DNA of 64,000 nt from Tanypteryx hageni (Eukaryota; Arthropoda; Insecta; Odonata; Petaluridae): NCBI GenBank assembly GCA_028673005.1, contig CM054115.1, positions 1,488,001 through 1,552,000 of the forward strand. Reading direction: 5' to 3'. Numbering within the stretch: the stretch's first letter is position 1; every line of letters begins with the position of its first letter. Under the pieces are notes generated by a model. That model made no database searches and was not told the origin of the DNA. It worked only from the letters and a program-made list of their open reading frames with translations. Positions 21,386-32,386 of this stretch are shown here, piece after piece. A program made the translations under genes and the position numbers.

Positions 21386-23596
21386 ATGGCACTTTTTTAT
21401 CGTTTGGCGCTTCTCTTCGCAATGGCCGTCCCATACGCCCCGCCGATCCATCTGTCGCGCAACGAATTCTATTTCAGATTCAGAGAAAGGTACGTCGACT
21501 TCTTCGGAATAGACGAGGAGCGGGCGGAACGGGAAACGTCTTCGGGGCACTGCATTTGGGACCCGACTTGCGTTTGTTTCGGCGGCGGAGGGACGAACTT
21601 CGTCAACTGCGAGTTGAAATTCCACGCCTCGGTCGACACTATACGCGGCGAGGTGAAGTTGCAATGCAACAGCACCCTGGAGACGGAGGAGATGAAGTTG
21701 GAACTCCCAGATTTACGGGGTGACCTCAGGGTGAGTTACGGGGAATGCCCAGAGCCCAGAACTTCTTATTCATCGATGCTCGGTCGATCTTCCTCGAAGC
21801 AGGACTCGGAAAGGGTCGTCGTCAGGGAGATGGTGGTCGACTGCGGAGCCAGGGTATCTTTCCACGTCGCCAAGCAACATTTCGAAAGTTTGGACGCCTT
21901 GGAGGAACTGACAATCGACTGCCTCGCGTTGTCCCACCTCCCGGACGATTTGTTCGAGGGAACCCCGTCCCTCAGAGCGCTCTACATCGTCGGGACATCG
22001 ATCGAACGCATCCCAAGCGGAATGTTCTCGTCGCTTAGCAACCTCACCGACCTGTTGATGAATAAGAACAGGATCCCGGCGATACAGAAAGGGGCTTTCT
22101 CTGGCCTCACCAATTTGAACGAGCTCACGATGAGACTCAACGGTTTGACTTACTTGGAGGATGGAGTCTTCGAAGCTGTTTCCAACCTGACGATATTGTA
22201 TCTCTCCGAAAACAATTTGACCTCGTTTCCCAAGAAATGTGACACCCTTAAGAATCTGCTCTCCATCGACGTCAGCAATAATTACATCGAAGAGGTGGCG
22301 GTTGAGGATTTGTCTGGGATGGATTCGTTAGCGGGTGCTTACTTCGACAACAATCGGCTCTCCTCCATAGAACAGATCCTCCTCGCTGGTGAAGAACGTC
22401 TTACCGACGTTTTGGTGTCCGACAATCACATATCCAGATTACCAGAGCAACCCTTTACCATGGACAAGCTGCGTACGATTAGGATGAACGGGAACACCAA
22501 GTCGCGCCTTAAATTTGGGCAGTTTTTAAGAAGCAGATCGTTACTAAGAATTGAAATGAGGGGTTCGAACGTGGACTCTCTAGATCCGAAGGCCTTGCAC
22601 CAAATGCCGAGCTTACAAGCGTTAGATTTGAGTGGAAACAACATTACTTCGATACCAGACAGTTTTTTCGCACTCTGTCCCGAGTTAAAGGAAGTTTTCC
22701 TCCAGAGGAATGGCATACCTTCCTTATCGGCCGCTGATTTCGAAGGTAACCCTAATTTGAAAGTCCTAAATCTCTCCTCCAACAGCCTTAAAGCCCTTCC
22801 AGATAAACTTTTCAGGAAAAACAGGAAACTCTTGAAGCTGGATCTTTCCGCAAACTCCCTGGAAGCTGTCCCTGAAACCATTGTGGCCAACATAAGTACG
22901 CTGCTCTTTTTAAATCTATCTCATAACGATCTCCAGGTCCTGGGGAAGGACACCTTCTTCGGATTGGCCTGGATGCTGACCCTGGATTTGAGTGGTAACA
23001 AGTTGGATAGTTTACCGTTGGATTTATTTGCCAACTTCAACGAGAGCTGCAGTCTACGAGACCTTCACATGCAGGGAAATAGATTAACCACTTTGCCCCG
23101 CCTGAAACTGCCGACGCTGATACATCTGGACATGGGTGACAACATGTTGGGGAATCTGAGATAGGACGATTTCCTCGGGCTGCCTTCCTTGATGGAACTT
23201 TCTCTGACCAATAACATCCTGAAGGAATTTCCCCGTTACGGTCTGCTCAACACAAATGAGGCTATTCGTTTGGACCTCTCATTGAACAAGTTGCGTGAGA
23301 TTCCTTCGACTTTGCTCAACGGTTCTCCGAACGTAGAACTGCTTGATCTGTCTGGAAACGAGATAACGGTCTTCGACATGGACTTCCTCGTTGCTGTGAA
23401 TTATCTTCATGAGTTCAACTTGTCCAATAACAGGATAGAGAAGGTTGTTAGGGGGGACCTAAGGTATCCTACCCCTCTCAAAGTGTTGGACCTTTCCAGT
23501 AACCTGCTCAACTTCACAAACTCTCGACCGGTGTACGACACGTTGACTGGTACGTGGGGAAGCATGACATGGCTGGTTCTGCTGTCGCAGCTAGAG
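21386..23596 (+). CDS. Secreted leucine-rich-repeat protein (chaoptin-like), LRR gene 2, exon 1, one in-frame stop
   Basis: The ATG (GAGAAATGG) starts a signal peptide (MALFYRLALLFAMAVPYA), then an N-terminal Cys cap (CIWDPTCVC near residues 55-63). About 20 LRRs of 23-24 residues follow, such as LTDLLMNKNRIPAI, LQALDLSGNNITSIPDSFF, LKLDLSANSLEAVPETIV and LMELSLTNNILKEFPRYG. The frame is open for 737 codons except TAG at 23162-23164, inside an LRR, after which the same frame resumes at once. The exon ends phase 0 at LLSQLE before the consensus donor GTAAGT (23597). Paralogous to LRR gene 1, which is divergently transcribed. The protein would be secreted or surface-anchored. The single stop could be a nonsense allele, an error or early decay. 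No transmembrane or GPI signal lies in this exon. Confidence 0.85.
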
Positions 23597-23887
23597 GTAA
23601 GTTCCGGTCGATCCATTATTAACGCTTCTTGATTTTTATGGGTGCGGAGGTGCACAGGTACTGTCGCCTATAAAACGTGGTCTGATAGAGCGCGGTTTGC
23701 GTATACGCGGTATGTTAAATGTGTAACCATGATCCCCCAGAACGCGGTCCGGTCTCACCCCATTTTAGAATGCAGATTTTCTCCAATTCTTAGCCAACCT
23801 TTCAGAATGTAAATAGGCTTATAGTTTCTTCGTTACGCCTGTCCGTTTGTCGGGCTGGTCTGCCCATCTGTCTGTCCCCCTTATTAA
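23597..23887 (+). other. Start of the intron after LRR gene 2 exon 1
   Basis: Begins with GTAAGT. No second exon on the plus strand was found in the remaining window. Possible exon-2-type sequence occurs on the minus strand at 47731-47973. Confidence 0.5.
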
Positions 23888-23909
23888 CTTACAGAGGATA
23901 TAACATATA

Positions 23910-24450
23910 CTAGTAGAAGGTGCTTGCAGACTGCAAGCATTTCATCTCAAATTGACAAAACATTAATTTTTCATAGATATATTTCGTCATGGTTAATATT
24001 TCTTTAATTCAAAAGAGTTCTCCTCGAGACCGATTTTCGTTTATTCCTTATGGAAAAATAATAGAGTAAAAAAACTTTTTTCATACTAGGTTAATAATGC
24101 CATACATTTCTGCCTAATTATAAATTTCTAGTATATTTAGAAGTGAAATAACATTTATCTAATTGTATAAATGTAAATAATTTTTAACGGAAGCAATAAA
24201 AATTTCATGTATACATTGAAATGTTTATTCCTTTTTATAGACTAAACTATAAATAAATTAAAACTTTCAGTTCTCTAACTTGCCCCGTAGTATCTAAACA
24301 TTTACCTATTTTTTTAAACTTTAAGAATTTTTAACTGACAAATTAAAATATCAAAATTTGTATAATCCTTATTTCGTTTTTTTTTACAAATCCTACCTAT
24401 AAAATAATTTCAGTTCTGTAGCACATTCGAAAATACATAAACCTTCAAAT
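23910..24450 (-). mobile_element. Helitron-like element, copy H4, cut by a LINE
   Basis: The minus-strand 3' end has the perfect hairpin GCTTGCAGTCTGCAAGC, then ACCTTCTA and CTAG. The body stops at the LINE 3' tail near 24450. A fragment of the family head (CTTACAGAGGATATAACATA, plus strand) abuts the CTAG end at 23888-23909. Confidence 0.7.
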
Positions 24451-26217
24451 TTATTTATTTATTTGTCCCAAAAACAGCACAAGGTCCCAATTACATTGGA
24501 AACAGTAAACAAATATAATACAATATAATATAGTAAGAAATAAAATAACAACATCAATATAATACATAGCTTCACATTAAGAGAATAAAAGTTCTGCTAA
24601 CTGTTTTTTGAAGTAATTACCTGAAAATATGTCAACACCTGTGTAACGATGCAGCAGGTTATTGTATGCTGTTGGAATCCGGCTGAAAAGAGAGCGCTTT
24701 GAACTAGATAGACGAAAATTGGGAATATGAAACAAGTCCTTCAGACGGGTTGTGCGCGAGGGAATACGGAGGGCAAAGTATGCTAAGATTTCGGGTGAGC
24801 GGTAGAAACCGTTAATAATTGAATGCAGGAAGGTAAGTTCGGAGAACTGTCGTCTACTAGGAAGTGAAGGAAAGCTTAAGTTATAGTTAGGAATCTGTGA
24901 GTGGTGTCGGATTATGGCTAGGAAAAACCTCTCTATTGAATCTAAACGCTTTAGATTTGTGGGGGCAGCAGTACACCAAATTGGAGAGCAGTAGCTTACC
25001 ACTGGTAAAACACAACCGTTATAAAATGAAATCATAGCAGAAGGATCTTTGATTTCTGGGAGTCTATATAATATTCCCAGAAGCGACATGGATTTAGAGA
25101 CAATTTTTTCAATTTGCTTATTAAAGGTGAGTTTACTGTCCAAGATGACTCCTAGATCATTAATGTCGTGAACAATTGGAATGGTATCACCGCTTATTAT
25201 GTATGGAAAAGGAATAATGGTGGATTTTAAACTGAACGGAAGAAGCTTACATTTTGTAGTATTAATTTTGAGTTTCCAAGTTGCGCACCACTCGGCAAAA
25301 GAAGTGAGTGCAGCCTGGAGTACCAAGTTGTCCTGGGGAGAATTTATCATTTTGAAGATTTTGCAGTAGTCTGCATAGAGTAAAATTTTGCAGGAGTGTA
25401 GTGTGACTATGTCAACAACGTCATCAATAAATAAAGCAAAAAGTAAGGGACCTAAGACTCTGCCTTGGGGTACACCAGAGAGAACTGGAATAGCTGAAGA
25501 GGAAACTCCATCAATTACAACTCTTTGAAGACGTGATTGCAGATAATCTTGAATTAATCTCAAAAGCAGACCATGAATATTGAATCTGTTGGCAAGTTTG
25601 TGTATGAGTAGCCTGTGGTCAACAGAATCGAATGCTTTATTCAGGTCAATATAACACACGTCAAGTTGTGATCTATCCTCAAAGGCCGTTGTTACTTCAG
25701 TGTGTAGTATAGTTAGGTTCGTTAAACATGAACCTCCCGGTAGAAAACCATGTTGTTGGTGGGAAATACATGGGAGAGAATAATGAAGAAGATTTCTATG
25801 TATTATTCTTTCAAAGACAATTGAAATTATTGGGAGAATGGAGATGGGTCGGTAATTTGAAACGTTTGAGCTTGAACCGGATTTTAGGATAGGTGTGATA
25901 TTTGATAATTTCCATTTAGTCGGAAACACACCACTTGCGAGACATCTATTAAATATATTAGCTAAGGGGAATCAAAGAGTTTCCGCTGTGTTTTTGAGGT
26001 ATATTGCGCTTACTCCGTCAGATCTGGATGATTTCTTCGTATCCAATGCTAGGAGAAGATTTCTAACTAACTTTGCTGGAAATGTGGCCTTATTACTCCC
26101 TCCGGTGCCGGAAAAAGAATAATTATTTTGCATATAGGGGGTGAAGATGGTTTTCTCCAGCCTGAGAATGACTGTATTCTCATGATCGAGGGAAACAATA
26201 AAGATGGTGACTATCAT
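24451..26217 (-). pseudogene. Non-LTR retrotransposon RT (Jockey/CR1 group), 5' truncated, inactive
   Basis: The minus-strand frame 26217-24577 contains SSRSDGVSAIYLKN, then an in-frame TGA near 25972, WKLSNITPILKSG, NYRPISILPIISIVFERI, QHGFLPGGSCLTN, YIDLNKAFDSVDHR (motif A), LSGVPQGRVLGPLLF (motif B) and LLYADYCKIFK. The expected YADD reads YADY, so a catalytic Asp is lost. The 3' end is an ATTT-type tail at 24451-24470. It is inserted into Helitron copy H4. No endonuclease domain is present. Confidence 0.85.
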
Positions 26218-26265
26218 TCCGACACTTTGAAGAGTATTTTAGGAGGATTTTAAATGCGAAAGATC

Positions 26266-26370
26266 ATGAAACCGCCATTGTTATTGACCAAGACCCGTAT
26301 CGCGGAACCCTTAATTATCAACCTCGATGAGGATTCCAGCAGCGACGAAATCAGTGAGGACGAAACTTAA
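26266..26370 (+). pseudogene. C-terminal acidic tail of an unidentified (probably transposase) protein
   Basis: The reading frame ends KTRIAEPLIINLDEDSSSDE ISEDET then TAA. The same tail is encoded on the minus strand of the inverted arm at 32387-33031, with TGA as stop. Acidic C-termini are common in pogo/CENP-B-like transposases, so it may be the missing end of the nearby pogo-like transposase. That is inference. Confidence 0.4.
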
Positions 26371-26922
26371 GAGGAGATCAGGGGTTTTTTGTGCGGGCCC
26401 TGACGAAGGTTAGAGACCGCCTACCGGTGAGGGAGAGAAACGAGACATTTGGCAACATCGCAAAGCGCCCAGAAAGCAACATATACGGCAATGTGTGTTG
26501 ATTACAATTAATAAAACAAAAACGTTAAAACAAAATCTGATTGCTACAAAATATTTTCTTTGTGTCTCTCTTTACAACAGTGTTTTCAGAATTCCTCTAT
26601 CATTTTTCCCCAATGTCGAGTTTCTCTTTAAAGTTGTAACCCAATTAAAACCATTGTGATTAACATAGACCTTATAAAATTATTGAATTGCCTCTATTAT
26701 ATCTTAGTTCATCACTGATTTAAATTTGGAAAGATTTTGTCTAGTAGTTATTCGTTTATGAATTATTATATATGACTACTTTCGCGAAAGATGGTTGCGT
26801 AGCTGGTTTTTACGGATAGTAAAATTTTACATTTTCTTTCTAAAAATATTAAAAAATCAAACCTTATTAAGAATAAAATAAGCTTTCCTGTGGTATTTTT
26901 GTATATTCTTTCAATTAAACGC
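26277..26922 (+). repeat. Outer inverted arm X (left)
   Basis: About 645 bases that match 32387-33031 in inverted orientation with few differences. It holds the acidic tail frame, a 3' UTR-like AT-rich part and a TTTCGCGAAAG palindrome. The two arms enclose the pogo/hAT composite. Confidence 0.75.
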
Positions 26923-27164
26923 AGCGCAAATGATCGCGCGTCAAATTTGAGATGCGCGTCTTTTTGACGCGGGCAGTGGTTACGTCTCACAAGGGGACCT
27001 TACGACATGTTGCTCGCCGATTTGGTTGAAACTTGGTGAGCATGTAGTACCTCCTTAGAGATGAAAAATGCCAAAGCAAGACGATGCACCTCTCAAGCAT
27101 TCGCGAGATATTCGCGATCAAATTTGGCAAGCGATCTAGCGTTCCAATGACACCTAATGTCAAC

Positions 27165-27240
27165 AGAAGGCGGTGGCCTGGTTGACTGAATCCTCAGTTA
27201 CCGAAGCGAGGCACGGCAGTTCGATCCCAGCGCGGGTATT
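27165..27240 (+). other. tRNA-like promoter segment inside the pogo inverted repeat
   Basis: GTGGCCTGGTTGACTG resembles a tRNA A box and GGCAGTTCGATCCCAGC a B box, about 35 bases apart, followed by GCGGGTA and a T run that could terminate Pol III. An inverted copy sits in the right repeat near 29168-29235. A full cloverleaf is not convincing. Confidence 0.4.
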
Positions 27241-28012
27241 TTTTTAAAAATTTTTATATTTGATTTCTTTCACGTTTTTCATTTTTTTGGGTTTTACAAT
27301 TTGCTGGAAGTTTATTTGATTTATAATTACATTTTCGCTAATTATGCAAAGCGAAAAAAATTTTCTCACCAAGTTAAAAAAAGCATTATTTGCATCACCA
27401 TCAAAAATTAAATGATAATAACTGCCCATAGTCCGTTTATTAGACATATTCAACACTTTGTTTTTACAAGAAACTAATGTTTCATTGAACATTATGACTG
27501 TAGATTTACTAACCAGCAGTTGCTGAAGTCTTTATTTCAATCCCAAATACTGTACTTATTTGAATTTGAATATAATTTTTCCTTTAACGTTTTATGTGGT
27601 TTTGGTTTTACAATAAGAAGTTGTTGAATATCTGTTTGATGGATAATTAAATTTACTAACTAATAAAGGTATTATAATTATTAGTTAAACCAGACGTACT
27701 ACAGATCTGTGGTAAGTTTGTTTTGTCATCTGTGAGAACGAGTCTAATGATAAACGAGATACCCTGTAGTGAGGGTTGGGCATGATTCATATATTAGTTT
27801 CGAAATCATTTCATCCTCGAATGTTCTTGTTGTTGTACCACCTGATGGGCAAAGGTCGTGGTCATGGTCAGTGACATGTCAGTCCTCCATAACTACTCGC
27901 AGAGACAGCACGTGAAGCCTCGATTTAACGAAAACATAGTGGAAAGAAGTTCTGTGTTACAGAAAAAAAGTATTTTCTTTTGTGAAAGATTGGCGATATT
28001 TGCTCTTCAAGC

Positions 28013-28698
28013 ATGTCGTATTCCACGACCCTCGATCAGTCCTTCATCATAGAAGAGCAAAAAGTGGAAATGTTTAACGCATTTAAACATTGCCAAATTC
28101 TGCTAGTGAACAGTAATGTGATATGTGAAGATTCCTCGTCTCCGATCTCGAAACGTTCATTGGCAATTAGAGCAGAGATGTTTAACCGTATAATGGATAT
28201 GCATGGAGAAATGCAGATTATTGAGGATGAAGAACTCATTTTACATGAAGAACCTGATGTGGAAGGTGACTTCGAAGAATGCGTGGGGCATTGCAATGAT
28301 GGAGACGACGATGCCGATATGTTGGAGGATAAGGATGATGAGCTGTATGAACCGGAAGAAAAGATAAGCAGATCCGATTATGGTTTTATTCCATTGGAAC
28401 ATAAGAAGAGAGTAGTTTCATTAGCCCTTTCACATCCAAAGTGGAGTTTGGAAACTTTGAAGAAGAAAGGGTGTTCGTTTTTAACGAATAAGCAGACGCT
28501 AAAGCGGTGGGAGCAGGACATCATATCAGGTGGATCCAAACAAGACAAATATGCTGCAATTAATATGGGGTCAATGGACAGATTCGTTGAAGCTAGAGCC
28601 GACTTTCGACAAGTCACAACGAGAACATTGAAGCAGTGGGCGATGGCTGCGGCGTATCAATTCCACTCGACAAATTTCCGCTTCATTGCAAGTGACTC
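28013..28698 (+). pseudogene. Pogo-like transposase exon 1 (unit U1)
   Basis: An ATG starts a frame of 228 codons plus two bases. It has an acidic N-terminal part (residues ~80-125), then a helix-turn-helix region (PLEHKKRVVSLALSHPKW SLETLKKK, residues ~127-155, with LTNKQTLKRWEQDI), then a CENP-B-like region (TTRTLKQWAMAAAYQ, FRFIASDS). It ends at the donor GTAAGT (28699). Joining to 28803 keeps frame and gives SWVEKFKRNNRIR. The same exon occurs in U3 and U4, and truncated in U2. Confidence 0.7.
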
Positions 28699-28802
28699 GT
28701 AAGTATTTACATAGTAAATAAGGAATGTAGATTAAATTATATAACAATTTACCGAAACTTGATTTATAATATAATATAATTAAAAAATTTTCATGTTAAT
28801 AG

Positions 28803-29018
28803 GTGGGTTGAAAAATTCAAGAGAAATAATCGGATCCGGCAGCGAAAAATAACTCGGTACATCAGTGAAAAGGATGCGGTGACAATGGAAGAGACGTTGG
28901 AAGCAGCTGAAAATTTTCGTAGACAAGTCAAGGCAGTCATCCCGAAATTCGATCCCGATTACATTGTTAATACCGACCAGACAGGATGTCAATATCAGTC
29001 TACAATCGACAGGTCTCT
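28803..29018 (+). pseudogene. Pogo-like transposase exon 2, truncated after first catalytic Asp
   Basis: The acceptor TTAATAG precedes the exon. The frame reads SWVEKFKRNNRIRQRKITRY, then EETLEAAENFRRQVKAVIP and YIVNTDQTGCQYQST. NTDQT matches the first catalytic Asp block of the DDE domain in pogo/Tigger transposases. The rest of the DDE core is absent: the frame runs into the right inverted repeat at about 29030. This copy cannot encode a full transposase. Confidence 0.65.
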
Positions 29019-29429
29019 CACTCATCATTTTTTTTTTAACTTCGTGAGAAAATTTTTTTCGCTTTGCATAATTAGCGAAAATGTAATTATAAATCAAATA
29101 AACTTCCAGCAAATTGTAAAACCCAAAAAAATGAAAAACGTGAAAGAAATCAAATATAAACAAAAATACCCGCGCTGGGATCGAACTGCCGTGCCTCGCT
29201 TCCGTAACCGAGGATTTAGTCACCTAGTCCACTGCCTTCAGTTGACATTAGGTGTCATAGTAAGGTATACATTGGAACGCTAGATCGCTCGCCAAATTTG
29301 ATCGCGAATATCTCGCGAATGCTTGAGAGGTGCATCGTCTTGCTTTGGCATTTTTCATCTCTAAGGAGGTACTACATGCTCACCAAGTTTCAACCAAATC
29401 GGCGACCAACATGTCGTAAGGTCCCCTTG

Positions 29430-29819
29430 TCAGCAGGGGTGGGGAACACAAGGAAAATATCGTTTGCTTCTTCCTTTAAGTTCCCAGTTTGAGGGTTAGA
29501 ATCGTAATAGTTACACAGGAAACCGATAGATGGCGCTGTTACTAGTGCAGTGAGCGTAGCCCCCTCCCCCCCCTTTTTATTGATTTTTTAAAAAACTTTT
29601 TCGCGTCATTTATCGGCGTCCTTACATTTATTACTGGTATATATGCATTAAATAAATAAGAAAACAAAGAATGTTAGATATGCATTTATTTAATCAGGAG
29701 AAATAATTTCAGATTAACAATGACAAGTCAAACAATCCTTTTGTTTATATTTGTATAAATTCTCCACTGCTCGGCCCTGAAAAAGAAATGAAACAAACTA
29801 TTAGACTATGAATAAATGA

Positions 29820-29866
<47 letters not shown>

Positions 29867-29927
29867 TATGGGTATGTTTTTTATGTACAAAATGAAAACA
29901 ATTATATTACGACGAATTCCTTATCAC
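29430..29927. repeat. Spacer Y between pogo unit and hAT tail
   Basis: Begins CAGCAGGGGTGGGGAAC, which resembles a hAT-type terminus. It contains a polyC/T patch, a TA/CA microsatellite (29825-29866) and no ORF. Same segment at 53647-54166 (inverted, with an extra ~30 bp) and 62246-62738. Confidence 0.6.
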
Positions 29928-30681
29928 TAGACCGCGGATTTTTAGGTTCTAAAAATTAAGTTTTAGGCGACTAAAATAGGCCCTTTAAGTACCTTAATTA
30001 GGCTTTATAAAACGTAAAATAGGCTCTAAAAACTACTTCCAAAAACTATGTCCAGTAAAACACAACATCATTTCTGTCAACTATCAACTTTAATTCACGA
30101 AAAAAGACTGAAACATGCACGCACGCAAAAATTGCCCGTCAATGAAACTTTATTGATTTGTGTTTTCAAAGAACAAAAATATTTTACTACTATGCAATGA
30201 AACTTATTCTTATGGTTAATATCCCATGCGCTACCGAGAAAATACTATCTACATTACATATAGTAATACTGACTGAAAACACTATTCAAGTATATATTTA
30301 AGTACTACGCAGAGTGTTTGACAAAGTGTTTCATTCGAAATTCCCATAATGAATTTGTCACCTCTTTGTGTTTATTTCACAAATTTCCCGTAATTGGCCT
30401 CACAATAAATAACAAGCACCTTTTCTAAGTTTTCTACCACAAAACTATGGCGTTTGTCAGTTAATATCATTTTGTAAGCAGAAAAAGAACGTTCGACATC
30501 AACTGACGTGACGGGGGCGAACTTCAACTTGGGTACATGTTGAAATGGAATTTTGCACTCAACTTCACTGGATTTTCCTGCCAGTATATCTGCTGCTGTA
30601 CATAGGCTCTGCAGTCCTGAGTTCTTTTGTAGCAACTTTTCTAGTTTTGCTTTTACTTTTTCCCCCACTTCACCTGGAGCT
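29928..30681 (-). pseudogene. hAT transposon 3' end with dimerisation domain, copy in U1-U2
   Basis: Minus strand; encodes the C-terminal part GEVGEKVKAKLEKLLQKN ... VTSVDVERSFSAYKMILTDK ... ENLEKVLVIYCE, the hAT dimerisation domain, then the terminal repeat TAGACCGCGGATTTTTAGG. It is truncated at CACCTGGAGCT and fused to GGGCAGTGG of the next pogo unit. The full-length version is at 50896-53646. Confidence 0.8.
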
Positions 30682-30700
30682 GGGCAGTGGTTACGTCTCA

Positions 30701-32386
30701 CAAGGGGACCTTAGGACATGTTGGTCGCCGATTTGGTTGAAACTTGGTGAGCATGTAGTACCTCCTTAGAGATGAAAAATGCCAAAGCAAGACGATGCAC
30801 CTCTCAAGCATTCGCGAGATATTCGCGATCAAATTTGGCAAGCGATCTAGCGTTCCAATGACACCTAATGTCAACAGAAGGCGGTGGCCTGGTTGACTGA
30901 ATCCTCAGTTACCGAAGCGAGGCACGGCAGTTCGATCCCAGCGCGGGTATTTTTTTAAAAATTTTTATATTTGATTTCTTTCACGTTTTTCATTTTTTTG
31001 GGTTTTACAATTTGCTGGAAGTTTATTTGATTTATAATTACATTTTCGCTAATTATGCAAAGCGAAAAAAATTTTCTCACCAAGTTAAAAAAAGCATTAT
31101 TTGCATCACCATCAAAAATTAAATGATAATAACTGCCCATAGTCCGTTTATTAGACATATTCAACACTTTGTTTTTACAAGAAACTAATGTTTCATTGAA
31201 CATTATGACTGTAGATTTACTAACCAGCAGTTGCTGAAGTCTTTATTTCAATCCCAAATACTGTACTTATTTGAATTTGAATATAATTTTTCCTTTAACG
31301 TTTTATGTGGTTTTGGTTTTACAATAAGAAGTTGTTGAATATCTGTTTGATGGATAATTAAATTTACTAACTAATAAAGGTATTATAATTATTAGTTAAA
31401 CCAGACGTACTACAGATCTGTGGTAAGTTTGTTTTGTCATCTGTGAGAACGAGTCTAATGATAAACGAGATACCCTGTAGTGAGGGTTGGGCATGATTCA
31501 TATATTAGTTTCGAAATCATTTCATCCTCGAATGTTCTTGTTGTTGTACCACCTGATGGGCAAAGGTCGTGGTCATGGTCAGTGACATGTCAGTCCTCCA
31601 TAACTACTCGCAGAGACAGCACGTGAAGCCTCGATTTAACGAAAACATAGTGGAAAGAAGTTCTGTGTTACAGAAAAAAAGTATTTTCTTTTGTGAAAGA
31701 TTGGCGATATTTGCTCTTCAAGCATGTCGTATTCCACGACCCTCGATCAGTCCTTCATCATAGAAGAGCAAAAAGTGGAAATGTTTAACGCATTTAAACA
31801 TTGCCAAATTCTGCTAGTGAACAGTAATGTGATATGTGAAGATTCCTCGTCTCCGATCTCGAAACGTTCATTGGCAATTAGAGCAGAGATGTTTAACCGT
31901 ATAATGGATATGCATGGAGAAATGCAGATTATTGAGGATGAAGAACTCATTTTACATGAAGAACCTGATGTGGAAGGTGACTTCGAAGAATGCGTGGGGC
32001 ATTGCAATGATGGAGACGACGATGCCGATATGTTGGAGGATAAGGACATAAAACATAAAACATAAAACGTTAAAGGAAAAATTATATCCAAATTCAAATA
32101 AGTACAGTATTTGGGATTGAAATAAAGACTTCAGCAACTGCTGGTTAGTAAATCTACAGTCATAATGTTCAATGAAACATTAGTTTCTTGTAAAAACAAA
32201 GTGTTGAATATGTCTAATAAACGGACTATGGGCAGTTATTATCATTTAATTTTTGATGGTGATGCAAATAATGTTTTTTTTAACTTGGTGAGAAAATTTT
32301 TTTCGCTTTGCATAATTAGCGAAAATGTAATTATAAATCAAATAAACTTCCAGCAAATTGTAAAACCCAAAAAAATGAAAAACGTG
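30701..32386 (+). mobile_element. Pogo-like unit U2, rearranged
   Basis: The left inverted repeat and 5' region match U1. Exon 1 starts at 31724, stops matching after MLEDKD (32045) and is joined to an inverted copy of the element's own 5' region (32060-32386). This gives a snap-back unit with about 300-bp arms. No functional transposase. Confidence 0.7.
31724..32065 (+). pseudogene. Truncated pogo-like transposase exon 1 (U2)
   Basis: First 109 codons identical in style to 28013-28698, then a short unrelated tail and stop. It lacks the helix-turn-helix part. Confidence 0.7.

Larger units (their letters stand above)
26990..29429 (+). mobile_element. Pogo-like DNA transposon unit U1 with ~400-bp inverted repeats
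   Basis: Ends are CAAGGGGACCTTACGACATG and its complement. Terminal inverted repeats cover about 26990-27380 and 29030-29429, differing by a 12-bp AGTAAGGTATAC insertion and a few bases. Both sides carry TCA next to the CAAGGGG end, so a 3-bp duplication is possible. The interior holds a two-exon transposase gene truncated after the first catalytic Asp. The inverted repeats contain a tRNA-like A/B box segment. Related units lie at 30701, 54167 (minus), 60407 and 63512. Confidence 0.7.

Noticed and set aside
21130..21723. 197-codon plus-strand ORF overlapping the start of LRR gene 2
   Set aside because: Arg-rich shadow in another frame of the LRR coding sequence; no domain.
27244..27492. 82-residue minus-strand ORF repeated in all pogo-like units
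   Set aside because: Lies in the AT-rich inverted repeat, Lys/Asn/Ile-rich, no recognisable domain; presence in copies reflects duplication.
27858..28052. 64-codon ORF upstream of each pogo-like exon 1
   Set aside because: Overlaps the transposase start in another frame and is present only because the unit is repeated; probably 5' leader.
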